From Amycolatopsis sp. EV170708-02-1 (GTDB lineage Bacteria > Actinomycetota > Actinomycetes > Mycobacteriales > Pseudonocardiaceae): a DNA stretch of 64,000 nucleotides. Made by a program: the position numbers and the translations under genes. The first letter of the stretch is position 1. Every line of letters starts with the position of its first letter. Below are positions 42,040-49,440 of this stretch, piece after piece. The stretch lies in assembly GCF_022479115.1 (NCBI RefSeq), contig NZ_CP092497.1:4650001-4714000 (forward strand), read 5' to 3'. The notes under the pieces were generated by a model, which was given only the letters and a program-made list of their open reading frames with translations, was not told where the DNA came from and did not search any database.

Positions 42040-42309
42040 TCCGTGAGGGCCTCCTTCACTACCTTCAGGGTAGGCAAGGAGGCCCTCACGGACCGTAGCC
42101 CGGACTCCGGCAGATCCGCCCTCGCAAGTACGTGAAGGACTCCTTATTTGCGCCTAGCGCCGTGAAGGGGTCCTTCATGTACTTGGGCGGGCGTTGAAGG
42201 GGCCCTTCACGCGCAGCCGTTGTGGCTTGTGGGGCCACTGTGATGCCGATGGAGTCCGTGAAGGCCTCCTTGAGGGACTCTGGGTCCCTCAAGGAGGCCT
42301 TCACGGACT
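42040..42309. repeat. cluster of four GAAGG/CCTTC palindromes between convergent genes
   Basis: The 332-base gap 42032-42363 has no gene. It holds perfect 17-bp arms at 42040-42056/42076-42092 (tccgtgagggcctcctt), a weaker pair around 42131-42178, a 15-base palindrome at 42195-42209 (tgaaggggcccttca), and perfect 26-bp arms at 42253-42278/42284-42309 with a 5-base loop. All share a GTGAAGG...CCTTCAC core. They could end transcription from both sides; four in a row is more than needed for that. Confidence 0.8.
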
Positions 42310-42363
42310 TACCCCAGAGCCCTCCAAGCACCTCCGAACGCCATGAACACGCGCAGTGGCGGC

Positions 42364-42894
42364 TCAGGGGCCGTCGACGCCCGGCGTCCAGCTCTCCGGG
42401 TCACCGGATTCGGTCAGCACCGGCTGGTACCGCGCGAAGCCCTCGGGCGCGTCCGGATGCCACGGGAAGTGCCCGTCCGGCGTGGCGACGATCAGCTGCA
42501 GCGCCGGGAAGTCCCCGTCCGGGTAGATCAGGAACGCGCTCCCGAAGTACTCGGGATAGTGCCCCTTCGCGACCCGTTCGAAGACCACCGGCGCGCCCTC
42601 GAAGAAATCGTCGTAGCGCTTGCCGACTTCGAAGATCTCGCCGGCGGCCGCCCGGTCGACGTAGGCGTCGAGCAGGACCGGCCCCATGTGCTCGGGCAGT
42701 CCGATCACGACCGCTTCCGCGACGTTGTGCAACGCCCAGGCGCACGCGGTGAAGCAGAAGGGCGCTTCCTCCTCGTCGCCTTCGACCGCGATGACCGCGT
42801 TCCCTCTCGCCTTCGCCTGTCCCTCGATCCACTGGATGAGTTCGGTTTCTTCGGCGGTGAGGGCGTCGGCTTCGGAGGTCGTCACGCGCGACAT
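42364..42894 (-). CDS. DUF4262-like protein
   Basis: 176 residues from ATG at 42894. A helical N-terminus (EADALTAEETELIQWIEGQAKARG) is followed by CFTACAWALHNVAEAVVIGLPEHMGPVLLDAYVDRAAAGEIFEVGKRYDDFFEGAPVVFERVAKGHYPEYFGSAFLIYPDGDFPALQLIVATPDGHFPWHPDAP. The closing block is characteristic of DUF4262. The biochemical role of the family is not known to me. It is transcribed in the same direction as, and downstream of, yebC. Confidence 0.8.
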   Translation of the reverse strand: MSRVTTSEADALTAEETELIQWIEGQAKARGNAVIAVEGDEEEAPFCFTACAWALHNVAEAVVIGLPEHMGPVLLDAYVDRAAAGEIFEVGKRYDDFFEGAPVVFERVAKGHYPEYFGSAFLIYPDGDFPALQLIVATPDGHFPWHPDAPEGFARYQPVLTESGDPESWTPGVDGP

Positions 42895-42961
42895 TGTGCC
42901 CCACGCGAGCGCCCGCACCTAGCCCCGGGACCGATTTTCCGCGGCATGGCGGGAAAATCGA

Positions 42962-43711
42962 TCAGCCGACCTCGGCCATGACCTCGTCGGACACATCGAA
43001 GTTCGCGTACACGTTCTGCACGTCGTCGCAATCCTCGAGCGCGTCGATGAGCTTGAAGACCTTCTTCGCGCCTTCGACGTCCAGCGGGACGCTGACCGAC
43101 GGAAGGAACGTGAGATCCGCGGACTCGTACTCGAAACCGGCTTCCTGCAAGGCTTTCCGGACCGGGACGAGGTCGGTGGCCTCGGAGACGATCTCGAAGT
43201 TCTCGTCGAGGTCGTTGACCTCTTCGGCGCCCGCGTCGAGAACGGCCATGAGGACGTCGTCCTCGCCGGCGTCACCCTTGGGCATGATCACGACGCCCTT
43301 GCGGTTGAACATGTAGGCGACCGAACCCGGGTCGGCGAGCGAGCCGTTGTTCCGGGTGAGCGCGGTGCGCACCTCCATGGCGGCGCGGTTCTTGTTGTCG
43401 GTGAGGCATTCGATCAGCACGGCCACACCGTTCGGGCCGTAGCCTTCGTAGGTGATGGTCTGCCAGTCGGCGCCACCGGCCTCTTCACCGGCGCCGCGTT
43501 TGCGGGCGCGCTCGATGTTGTCCTGCGGGACCGAGTTCTTCTTGGCCTTCTGGATGGCGTCGTAGAGCGTCGGGTTGCCGTCCGGGTCGCCACCGCCGGT
43601 CCGGGCCGCCACCTCGATGTTCTTGATCAACCGGGCGAAGAGCTTGCCGCGCTTCGCGTCCAGGTTGGCCTTCTTGTGCTTCGTGGTGGCCCACTTGGAG
43701 TGGCCGCTCAT
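42962..43711 (-). CDS. yebC: YebC/PmpR-family DNA-binding or translation regulatory protein
   Basis: 249 residues starting [73 protein letters not shown], the YebC hallmark. The acidic second and third domains follow ([36 protein letters not shown]). Family members have been described as transcription regulators and, more recently, as aids to translation of proline stretches. It is next to pdxT as in mycobacteria. Confidence 0.96.
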   Translation of the reverse strand: MSGHSKWATTKHKKANLDAKRGKLFARLIKNIEVAARTGGGDPDGNPTLYDAIQKAKKNSVPQDNIERARKRGAGEEAGGADWQTITYEGYGPNGVAVLIECLTDNKNRAAMEVRTALTRNNGSLADPGSVAYMFNRKGVVIMPKGDAGEDDVLMAVLDAGAEEVNDLDENFEIVSEATDLVPVRKALQEAGFEYESADLTFLPSVSVPLDVEGAKKVFKLIDALEDCDDVQNVYANFDVSDEVMAEVG

Positions 43712-43761
43712 CTCTCCTCCATCTACTCCTGTGCCCGCCGCTGAGCACAGTGTCGGTTTGC

Positions 43762-44391
43762 TTAAGCCTGTCGCACGAGGTCGACGAACAGCCTGTGCAC
43801 GCGTTCGTCCCCGGTGAGTTCGGGGTGGAACGACGTGGCGAGTACCGCCCCCTGCCGGACCGCGACGATCCTAGCGGCCGCGTCCTCGGAGCCCGGCATT
43901 TCGGGGACACTGGCGAGTACCTCGACCCCGTCGCCCGCCTTTTCGACCCACGGGGCGCGGATGAACACAGCGTGCACCGGGCCGCCTTCGATACCGGTGA
44001 AGTCGAGGTCGGCCTCGAAGGAGTCCACCTGCCGCCCGAACGCGTTGCGCCGGACGACGACGTCGAGCCCGCCGAGTTGCCGCTGGTCAGGCCGTCCGTC
44101 GAGGGCCTGCCGGGCGAGCAGGATCATCCCGGCGCAGGAGCCGAACGCGGGCATCCCGTCCGCGATGCGCTCGCGTAGCGGTTCCAGCAGTTCGAAGGTC
44201 TCCAGCAGCCTCGACATGGTGGTCGACTCGCCACCGGGCAGCACCAGACCGTCCACTTCGGACAGTTCGGTCGCGCGACGGACCGGCAGCGCCCGCGCGC
44301 CGGCGCGTTCCACCATCGCGGCGTGCTCCCGCACGTCGCCCTGCAGTGCGAGCACGCCGACCACCGGCCGTGCCCCCGTCGCGATCGCCAC
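43762..44391 (-). CDS. pdxT: PLP synthase glutaminase subunit PdxT
   Basis: 209 residues. Class I glutaminase: [27 protein letters not shown], the nucleophile Cys in [11 protein letters not shown] (about 86), [24 protein letters not shown], and a His-Glu pair in SFHPELTGD. It supplies ammonia to PdxS for pyridoxal 5'-phosphate synthesis. Unusually, pdxS is not next door but about 9.4 kb away at 53827, with azlCD, permease/peptidase and SARP genes between. Confidence 0.96.
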   Translation of the reverse strand: MAIATGARPVVGVLALQGDVREHAAMVERAGARALPVRRATELSEVDGLVLPGGESTTMSRLLETFELLEPLRERIADGMPAFGSCAGMILLARQALDGRPDQRQLGGLDVVVRRNAFGRQVDSFEADLDFTGIEGGPVHAVFIRAPWVEKAGDGVEVLASVPEMPGSEDAAARIVAVRQGAVLATSFHPELTGDERVHRLFVDLVRQA

Positions 44392-44445
44392 CCGACCTCC
44401 CGAAAGACCTTCCCCTTAGCTTAGGCGCCTCGGGGAAGGGCCAGG

Positions 44446-44766
44446 TCAGGGGACCCCGGCCAGCCTCAGCAGGGCGGCGGTCGCGGCGGCCGCGACGACG
44501 ACCAGCGCGAACGGCGCCTTGCGCCAGGCCAGCACGCCGCCGACCAGCACCCCGGCGGGCCGGGCGTAGCCGGCGAACTCGTGTCCCTCGGTGAGCGCGG
44601 CGACCGCGACCAGTGCGGCCAGCAGGACGACGGCCGAGCGCGCCATCAGCTTCTCGGCCTTGGGCGACACGGTGAACCGCGCCTTCAGCACCGGCCCGGC
44701 GAACCGGAAGGCGAAGGTCCCGGCGGCGAGCACACCGCCGGCGATGATCAGTTCCAGCGGATCCAT
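44446..44766 (-). CDS. azlD: branched-chain amino acid export subunit AzlD
   Basis: 106 residues with four hydrophobic segments (about 5-27, 40-58, 62-78, 83-103) and the AzlD-type opening LIIAGGVLAAGTFAFRFAGPVL. AzlC and AzlD together form a small exporter for branched-chain amino acids and analogues such as azaleucine. ATG at 44766 shares its A with the azlC TGA (TGATG), consistent with one transcript. Confidence 0.88.
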   Translation of the reverse strand: MDPLELIIAGGVLAAGTFAFRFAGPVLKARFTVSPKAEKLMARSAVVLLAALVAVAALTEGHEFAGYARPAGVLVGGVLAWRKAPFALVVVAAAATAALLRLAGVP

Positions 44767-45479
44767 CAGTGCACTCCCTCGGGTTCGCGTTCGGCGGGTT
44801 CCTTGGCCGCCACCCCGGCCAGCACGCCGACCAGCGCGAGCAGTACCGGCAGCCCGGCGGGCAGGAACGGCGTCGTGGCCAGCGCGACGGCCACGCCGAC
44901 GAGCACCGGCAGCCGGGCCGCGCGGTCGCGCAGCGACGGCAGGACCAGCGCGAGCAGGACCGCCGGGAACGCGGCATCGAGCCCGAAGGCATCGGTGTCG
45001 CTGATCGCCGTCCCGGCGTAGGCCCCGGCGAGGACGCCGACGTTCCAGCAGACGAACAGGCCGATCCCGCACACCCAGTACGCCGCCTTGCGCCGCTCTT
45101 CGTCGCGCTGGGCCAGGGCGAACGCGACCGATTCGTCGATCATCAGGTGACTGCCGACCACCCTCGACGACCACCGCTTCCCGAGGACGTCGCCGATCGC
45201 GAAGCCGAACGGCAGATGCCGGGCGTTGGCCAGCAGACCCGCCGCGACGGCCGCGACCGGGCTCCCACCGGCGGCGATTATGCCGACGAACATGAACTGC
45301 GAGGCACCGGCGAAGACCAGCACGGAAAGCAGCATCGGCGCCCAGATCGGGAAGCCGGAGCCCACCGCGATGGCGCCGTAAGAGATGCCGACGATGGTGT
45401 CGGCGAGGCAGACCAGCCCGATGTCACGGAGAAGATCGCGCCCCAGGACACGAGTGGTTGTTCGCCATATCGAACGCAT
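44766..45479 (-). CDS. azlC: branched-chain amino acid export subunit AzlC
   Basis: 237 residues from ATG at 45479. AzlC family: GISYGAIAVGSGFPIWAPMLLSVLVFAGASQFMFVGIIAAGGSPVAAVAAGLLANARHLPFGFAIGDVLG, then LMIDESVAFALAQ. At least five membrane segments. A longer N-terminus is open but lacks family character and would cross the regulator's promoter. It is divergent from the XRE-cupin regulator across four CGAACGCA repeats, the likely control region. Confidence 0.9.
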   Translation of the reverse strand: MRSIWRTTTRVLGRDLLRDIGLVCLADTIVGISYGAIAVGSGFPIWAPMLLSVLVFAGASQFMFVGIIAAGGSPVAAVAAGLLANARHLPFGFAIGDVLGKRWSSRVVGSHLMIDESVAFALAQRDEERRKAAYWVCGIGLFVCWNVGVLAGAYAGTAISDTDAFGLDAAFPAVLLALVLPSLRDRAARLPVLVGVAVALATTPFLPAGLPVLLALVGVLAGVAAKEPAEREPEGVH

Positions 45480-45548
45480 AGCGTCATACAATGAACGAAC
45501 GCAGCCGTGTTCGTCAAGGCGAACGCAACGACCGATGGAGCGAACGCA
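45471..45548. promoter_or_regulatory. four CGAACGCA repeats between azlC and its regulator
   Basis: cgaacgca occurs at 45471-45478, 45496-45503, 45530-45537 and 45541-45548. The first covers the azlC start and the last touches the regulator's ATG. Such a cluster suggests a binding site for the XRE-cupin regulator controlling both genes. Confidence 0.5.
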
Positions 45549-46114
45549 TGTCCCCGACCGCGTCCGACGGTGCCCCACTGGACGTCATCGCCATGTCCCT
45601 GCGCCGGGAACGCGCCCGCACCGGGCTGTCCCTCACCGAGGTCGCCAAACGCGCGGGCATCGCGAAATCGACGCTCTCCCAGCTGGAGTCCGGCACCGGG
45701 AACCCGAGCGTCGAGACGATCTGGGCGTTGTGCGTCGCACTCGACGTCCCGTTCTCGCGAGTGGTCGAGCCGGAACGCCCCCGCGTGCAGGTCATCCGCT
45801 CGGGCAGCGGCCCGACGGTGTTCGCCGAACACGCCGACTACGCCTGCACGCTGCTCAGCTCGTGCCCGCCCGGCGCCCGGCGCGACGTGTACCTGATCCG
45901 CGCCGAGCCCGGGAAACCGCGGCTCTCGGATCCGCATATGAGCGGCATCGTGGAGCACATCGTCCTCAGCGCGGGCCGTGCCAAGGTCGGACCGCTGGAC
46001 GAGCCGATCGAACTGCTGCCCGGCGACTACATCTGCTACCCCGGCGACGTGCCGCACATCTTCGAGGCGCTCGAACCGGGCACGTACGGCGTGGAGATCG
46101 CCGAATACACCTGA
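45548..46114 (+). CDS. XRE-family regulator with C-terminal cupin sensor
   Basis: 188 residues from ATG at 45548 (GGAG 8 bases upstream). Helix-turn-helix LRRERARTGLSLTEVAKRAGIAKSTLSQLESGTGNPSVETIWALCVALDVPFSRVV (about 18-72), then a cupin_2-type barrel (about 85-187) with HIVLSAGRAKVGPLDEPIELLPGDYICYPGDVPHIFEAL. This class commonly regulates a divergent amino-acid transporter in response to its substrate, here azlCD. Confidence 0.9.
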   Translation: MSPTASDGAPLDVIAMSLRRERARTGLSLTEVAKRAGIAKSTLSQLESGTGNPSVETIWALCVALDVPFSRVVEPERPRVQVIRSGSGPTVFAEHADYACTLLSSCPPGARRDVYLIRAEPGKPRLSDPHMSGIVEHIVLSAGRAKVGPLDEPIELLPGDYICYPGDVPHIFEALEPGTYGVEIAEYT

Positions 46115-47491
46115 TCAGGCCGGCTCCTCCGCCTTCTCTTCGGTGACGTCGGCCAGTTTCCAGCCGCCCCTCCGCCGCAGCACCAGGACGTAGTACGCGA
46201 CGGACAACAAGGCGACGCAGGCGGTGACGATCAGGCTCGGCCGTCCGACCGCCGGGTCGAGCACGTTCTGGTAGACCACGAACACCAGGACGCCGAGCGC
46301 CAGCACCGGCGCGACCGGGAACCACGGCATCCGGTACTTCGCGTGCGCGGTGGCGCCGGTGCGCCTTCCGACGATCGCGCCGAGGCAGAGCGCCGCGTAG
46401 ACGGCCACGATCGACGTGCTGGTCACCACCAGAAGCAGTTTCGGGTCGACGAAGCAGAGCAGCGCGGCCACCAGGCCGGTGCCGACGGTGGCGACCCACG
46501 GCGTCCCGAACTTCGGATGCACCGCGGCCAGTGCCCGGTTGACCGGCGAGGGCCAGGCGCGGTCGCGGCCGCTGCTGAACAGCATCCGTGAGCTGATCAG
46601 CACGATCGCCAGCACGGCGTTGATGATGGCGAGCGCCACCGCCAGGCCGATCACGGTGTCGAGGGTGCCGCCGCCGCGCGAGCCGATGAAGTAGGACAGC
46701 ATGTTCTCCGAGGCGAACAACGCGTTCAGGTCGGGCGCGCCGAGCAGGACCGCGGTCACCGGGATCAGCTCCGCGAGCACCGTGATGCCGAGGGCCATCA
46801 GGATCGCGCGGGCGATGCCGCGCGAGGCGTCCTGCGTCTCCTCGCCGAAATACACCGCCGAGCCGTAGCCGTTGTAGGCGAAGATCGCGACCGACGTGGC
46901 GATCGCGATGGCGCCGACCGTGGCCGGTCCCCCGTCCGAGGCGACCGGATGGGCCAGCAGTTCACTGAACGAGCGCGCCGGGTTCAGCAGTCCGAGCGCG
47001 CTGACCACGATCAGCGCGAGGATCTCGATCGCCAGGAAGATCCCGGTGACCCAGGCGTTGAGCTTGATGTCGAACACCCCGACGACGGCCGCGACCACGC
47101 AGGTCACGGCGGCGATCACCGAGCCGGGCACGCCGGGCAGGAGCACTCCGAGATAGGTGCCGACGCCGAGCGCGATCACCGCGACGATGAGCACCTGCGT
47201 GATGATCATGAGGCCGAGTACCGCGAAGCCGGGCAGGCGGCCGAGCGTGCGGGTGACGATCGCGTACTCGCCGCCCGCCAGCGGGAAGGCCGACGCGAGT
47301 TCGGCGTAGACGAAGGCCATGAACACACCGACGACCGCGGCGGCCACGAAGCTGTAGAAGGCGCCCGTCCCGGCGCCGGAGATCACCCCCGGCGCGATGA
47401 TGAAAACCGATGAGGCCGGACTGATCGCGGAGAGCGTGATGAGCAGCGTGCCGAGGGTGCGCAGACCGCGGCGCAGGGCGGGAGTGGACAC
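46115..47491 (-). CDS. APC-superfamily amino acid permease
   Basis: 458 residues from GTG at 47491 with AGGAGG 6 bases upstream. About 12 membrane segments. First-helix region LGTLLITLSAISPASSVFIIAPGVISGAGTGAF and YAELASAFPLAGGEYAIVTRTLG are APC landmarks. A soluble tail (LADVTEEKAEEPA) ends the protein. It is divergent from a TetR gene that is coupled to a P1 peptidase, so it may import amino acids or amides for that enzyme. The specific substrate is unknown. Confidence 0.92.
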   Translation of the reverse strand: MSTPALRRGLRTLGTLLITLSAISPASSVFIIAPGVISGAGTGAFYSFVAAAVVGVFMAFVYAELASAFPLAGGEYAIVTRTLGRLPGFAVLGLMIITQVLIVAVIALGVGTYLGVLLPGVPGSVIAAVTCVVAAVVGVFDIKLNAWVTGIFLAIEILALIVVSALGLLNPARSFSELLAHPVASDGGPATVGAIAIATSVAIFAYNGYGSAVYFGEETQDASRGIARAILMALGITVLAELIPVTAVLLGAPDLNALFASENMLSYFIGSRGGGTLDTVIGLAVALAIINAVLAIVLISSRMLFSSGRDRAWPSPVNRALAAVHPKFGTPWVATVGTGLVAALLCFVDPKLLLVVTSTSIVAVYAALCLGAIVGRRTGATAHAKYRMPWFPVAPVLALGVLVFVVYQNVLDPAVGRPSLIVTACVALLSVAYYVLVLRRRGGWKLADVTEEKAEEPA

Positions 47492-47504
47492 GGCCGACCT
47501 CCTA

Positions 47505-47623
47505 CAAGGTAGGTTCCTTGAATCTCCTTCGAAGAACTGTTGAGCACGCATCAAAGGCCCTCCACGGTGTGACGTCAAGAGCTGATCGCGCGCAGCTCTT
47601 GCGTTTTTCGAACAAGATTCGAA
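47505..47623. promoter_or_regulatory. divergent promoter region with TTCGAA sites and a short inverted repeat
   Basis: caagg-taggtt-ccttg (47505-47520) lies just upstream of the permease. ttcgaa occurs at 47528-47533, 47607-47612 and 47618-47623, the last two 11 bp apart and 11 bases before the TetR ATG. The paired ttcgaa sites are the best guess for the TetR operator. Confidence 0.45.
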
Positions 47624-47633
47624 GAATGAAGCC

Positions 47634-48245
47634 ATGGCGAGACCGAGCAAGGCACCGGAGCGACGGGCCGAACTGATCGAGGTGGCCAGACAGGCCGTCC
47701 TCGACCGCGGCGTGCTGAACCTGCGGCTGAGGGACGTCGCCGAGGGCGCGGGCCTCTCGCCGGGTTCGGTCCTGTACTACTTCCCCACCCTCGCCGATCT
47801 GCTCCAGGAGGTGCAGCGCGAGGCGGTGGCGCGATTCTGCTCGGCGAGGGAGCGATCCGCGAGCGCGACGACGAAGCCGTCCGACCGGCTGCGGGCGATG
47901 ATCCGCAGCGGGCTGCCGACCGGTCCCGACGACGAACTCTGCGTGCTGCTCTACGAACTCGGCACGATCGCGCGCCGCGATCCCGTGTACGCCGCCCGGC
48001 ACATCACGCTCTACGAGCAGCAGGTGCGGATCTACACCGGCATCCTCGAAGCGGGCGCGGCCACCGGCGAGTTCACGCTGACCGCGGATCCGGTGTCGAT
48101 CGCGCGGAACCTCGTCGCGCTGGAAGACGGCTACGGCCTGCACCTCACCCAGGCCGTGCCGACGCTGGAAATCGCCACCGCCGAAGCGATGTTGCTCTCC
48201 TACGCCCGCACAGCCACCTCGAACCCCTTGGAGGACCGTCCATGA
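47634..48245 (+). CDS. TetR-family transcriptional regulator
   Basis: 203 residues. Helix-turn-helix ELIEVARQAVLDRGVLNLRLRDVAEGAGLSPGSVLYYFPTLADLL (about 14-58), followed by a BetI-type C-terminal domain (DELCVLLYELGTIARRDPVYAARHITLYEQQVRIY). The TGA overlaps the P1 peptidase ATG, and the permease is divergent, so it likely controls both. Confidence 0.94.
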   Translation: MARPSKAPERRAELIEVARQAVLDRGVLNLRLRDVAEGAGLSPGSVLYYFPTLADLLQEVQREAVARFCSARERSASATTKPSDRLRAMIRSGLPTGPDDELCVLLYELGTIARRDPVYAARHITLYEQQVRIYTGILEAGAATGEFTLTADPVSIARNLVALEDGYGLHLTQAVPTLEIATAEAMLLSYARTATSNPLEDRP

Positions 48246-49303
48246 CCCGCGCCCGCGACCTGGGTGTCCCGCTGCCCGGCCGGACCGGCGAGCACAACGC
48301 GCTCACCGACGTGCCCGGCGTCGAGATCGGTTTCACGACCCTCGTCGAGGGCGAATCGGTGCGCACCGGCGTCACCGCCGTCCTGCCTCGCGGACGCGAG
48401 GACTTCGCCGTGCCGTGCGCGGCCGGGACGTACGCCCTCAACGGCAACGGCGAGATGACCGGCACCGCCTGGCTGGCCGAGACCGGTTCGCTGACCCTGC
48501 CGGTGCTGATCACCTCCACGCACGCCGTCGGCGCGTGCCATCGCGGCACGATCGACTGGGTCGTGCGCGAGCGGCCCGACGTCGCCGCCGAATGGCTGCT
48601 GCCGGTGGTCGCCGAAACCTGGGACGGGTACCTGAACGACAGCACCGCACCGACCATCCACAGTGGACACGCCATCGCCGCGATCGATGCCGCGCGGCCG
48701 GGCCCGGTCCGCGAAGGCTCCGTCGGCGGCGGCACCGGGATGACCTGTTACGGCTTCAAGGGCGGCACCGGCACGGCCTCCCGCGTCGTGTCCTATGGGG
48801 ACGACGAGTACACCGTGGGAGCGTTGGTACAGGCCAACTTCGGCTCACGTCGCGAACTCACCGTCGCGGGCGAGCACGTCGGCGTCGAGCTCGGCGCCGA
48901 CAACCCGATGGAGGAGGCCTGGGCGGCGCCGGCGGGTGCCGGGTCGGTGATCGTGATCGTCGGCACCGACGCTCCCCTGCTGCCCGGGCAATGCACGTCG
49001 CTCGCCCGCCGTGTCCCGCTCGGCCTCGCCCGCACGGGCACCGCGGGTTCGCATTTCTCCGGCGACCTCTTCCTGGCGTTCAGCACGGCGAATCCGGGGG
49101 CGCTCACCAGCCGGTTCCCGCAGACGGGCGAAGCCGAGTACGAAAGCATGCGGTTCGTCCCGTGGGGCAGGCTCGATCCCTTCTTCGAGGCCGTCGTGCA
49201 GGCGACCGAGGAAGCGGTGCTCAACGCGCTGTTCTCGAACGACGAGATGACCGGTCACCGCGGGCACCGGGTTCCCGCGCTGCCGACCGGGCGGTGGCGC
49301 TAG
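48242..49303 (+). CDS. P1-family (DmpA/L-aminopeptidase D-esterase) peptidase
   Basis: 353 residues. N-terminal nucleophile fold of the DmpA type: RTGEHNALTDVPGVEIGF at the start, CHRGTIDWVVRER and VGGGTGMTCYGFKGGTGTASRVV, and the autocleavage site between Gly234 and Ser235 (AGAGSVIVIVGTDAPLLPGQ), where Ser235 becomes the nucleophile. Such enzymes release N-terminal residues or hydrolyse amides and beta-peptides. Coupled to a TetR gene and divergent from a permease. Confidence 0.93.
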   Translation: MTRARDLGVPLPGRTGEHNALTDVPGVEIGFTTLVEGESVRTGVTAVLPRGREDFAVPCAAGTYALNGNGEMTGTAWLAETGSLTLPVLITSTHAVGACHRGTIDWVVRERPDVAAEWLLPVVAETWDGYLNDSTAPTIHSGHAIAAIDAARPGPVREGSVGGGTGMTCYGFKGGTGTASRVVSYGDDEYTVGALVQANFGSRRELTVAGEHVGVELGADNPMEEAWAAPAGAGSVIVIVGTDAPLLPGQCTSLARRVPLGLARTGTAGSHFSGDLFLAFSTANPGALTSRFPQTGEAEYESMRFVPWGRLDPFFEAVVQATEEAVLNALFSNDEMTGHRGHRVPALPTGRWR

Positions 49304-49340
49304 TGCCGCGTGTCGAACGTGTCACGGGCGCGTTGGTGGC

Positions 49341-49393
49341 GGGGTGAAGGCTCCCTTCGCCGCGTCTAACGCGGTGAAGGGAGCCTTCACCCC
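49341..49393. terminator. bidirectional terminator-like hairpin
   Basis: Perfect 17-bp arms ggggtgaaggctccctt (49341-49357) and its complement (49377-49393), with an inner 5-bp stem ccgcg/cgcgg in the loop, between the convergent peptidase and SARP genes. Same GTGAAGG core as the repeats at 42040-42309. Confidence 0.7.
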
Positions 49394-49440
49394 GGTCACT
49401 TCCCCACCCGTACCGACGACGAACCTCCAGCTCGGGTGCG

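Noticed and set aside
42222..42752. Plus-strand frame across the palindrome cluster
   Set aside because: It is made of hairpin repeats followed by antisense of the DUF4262 gene.
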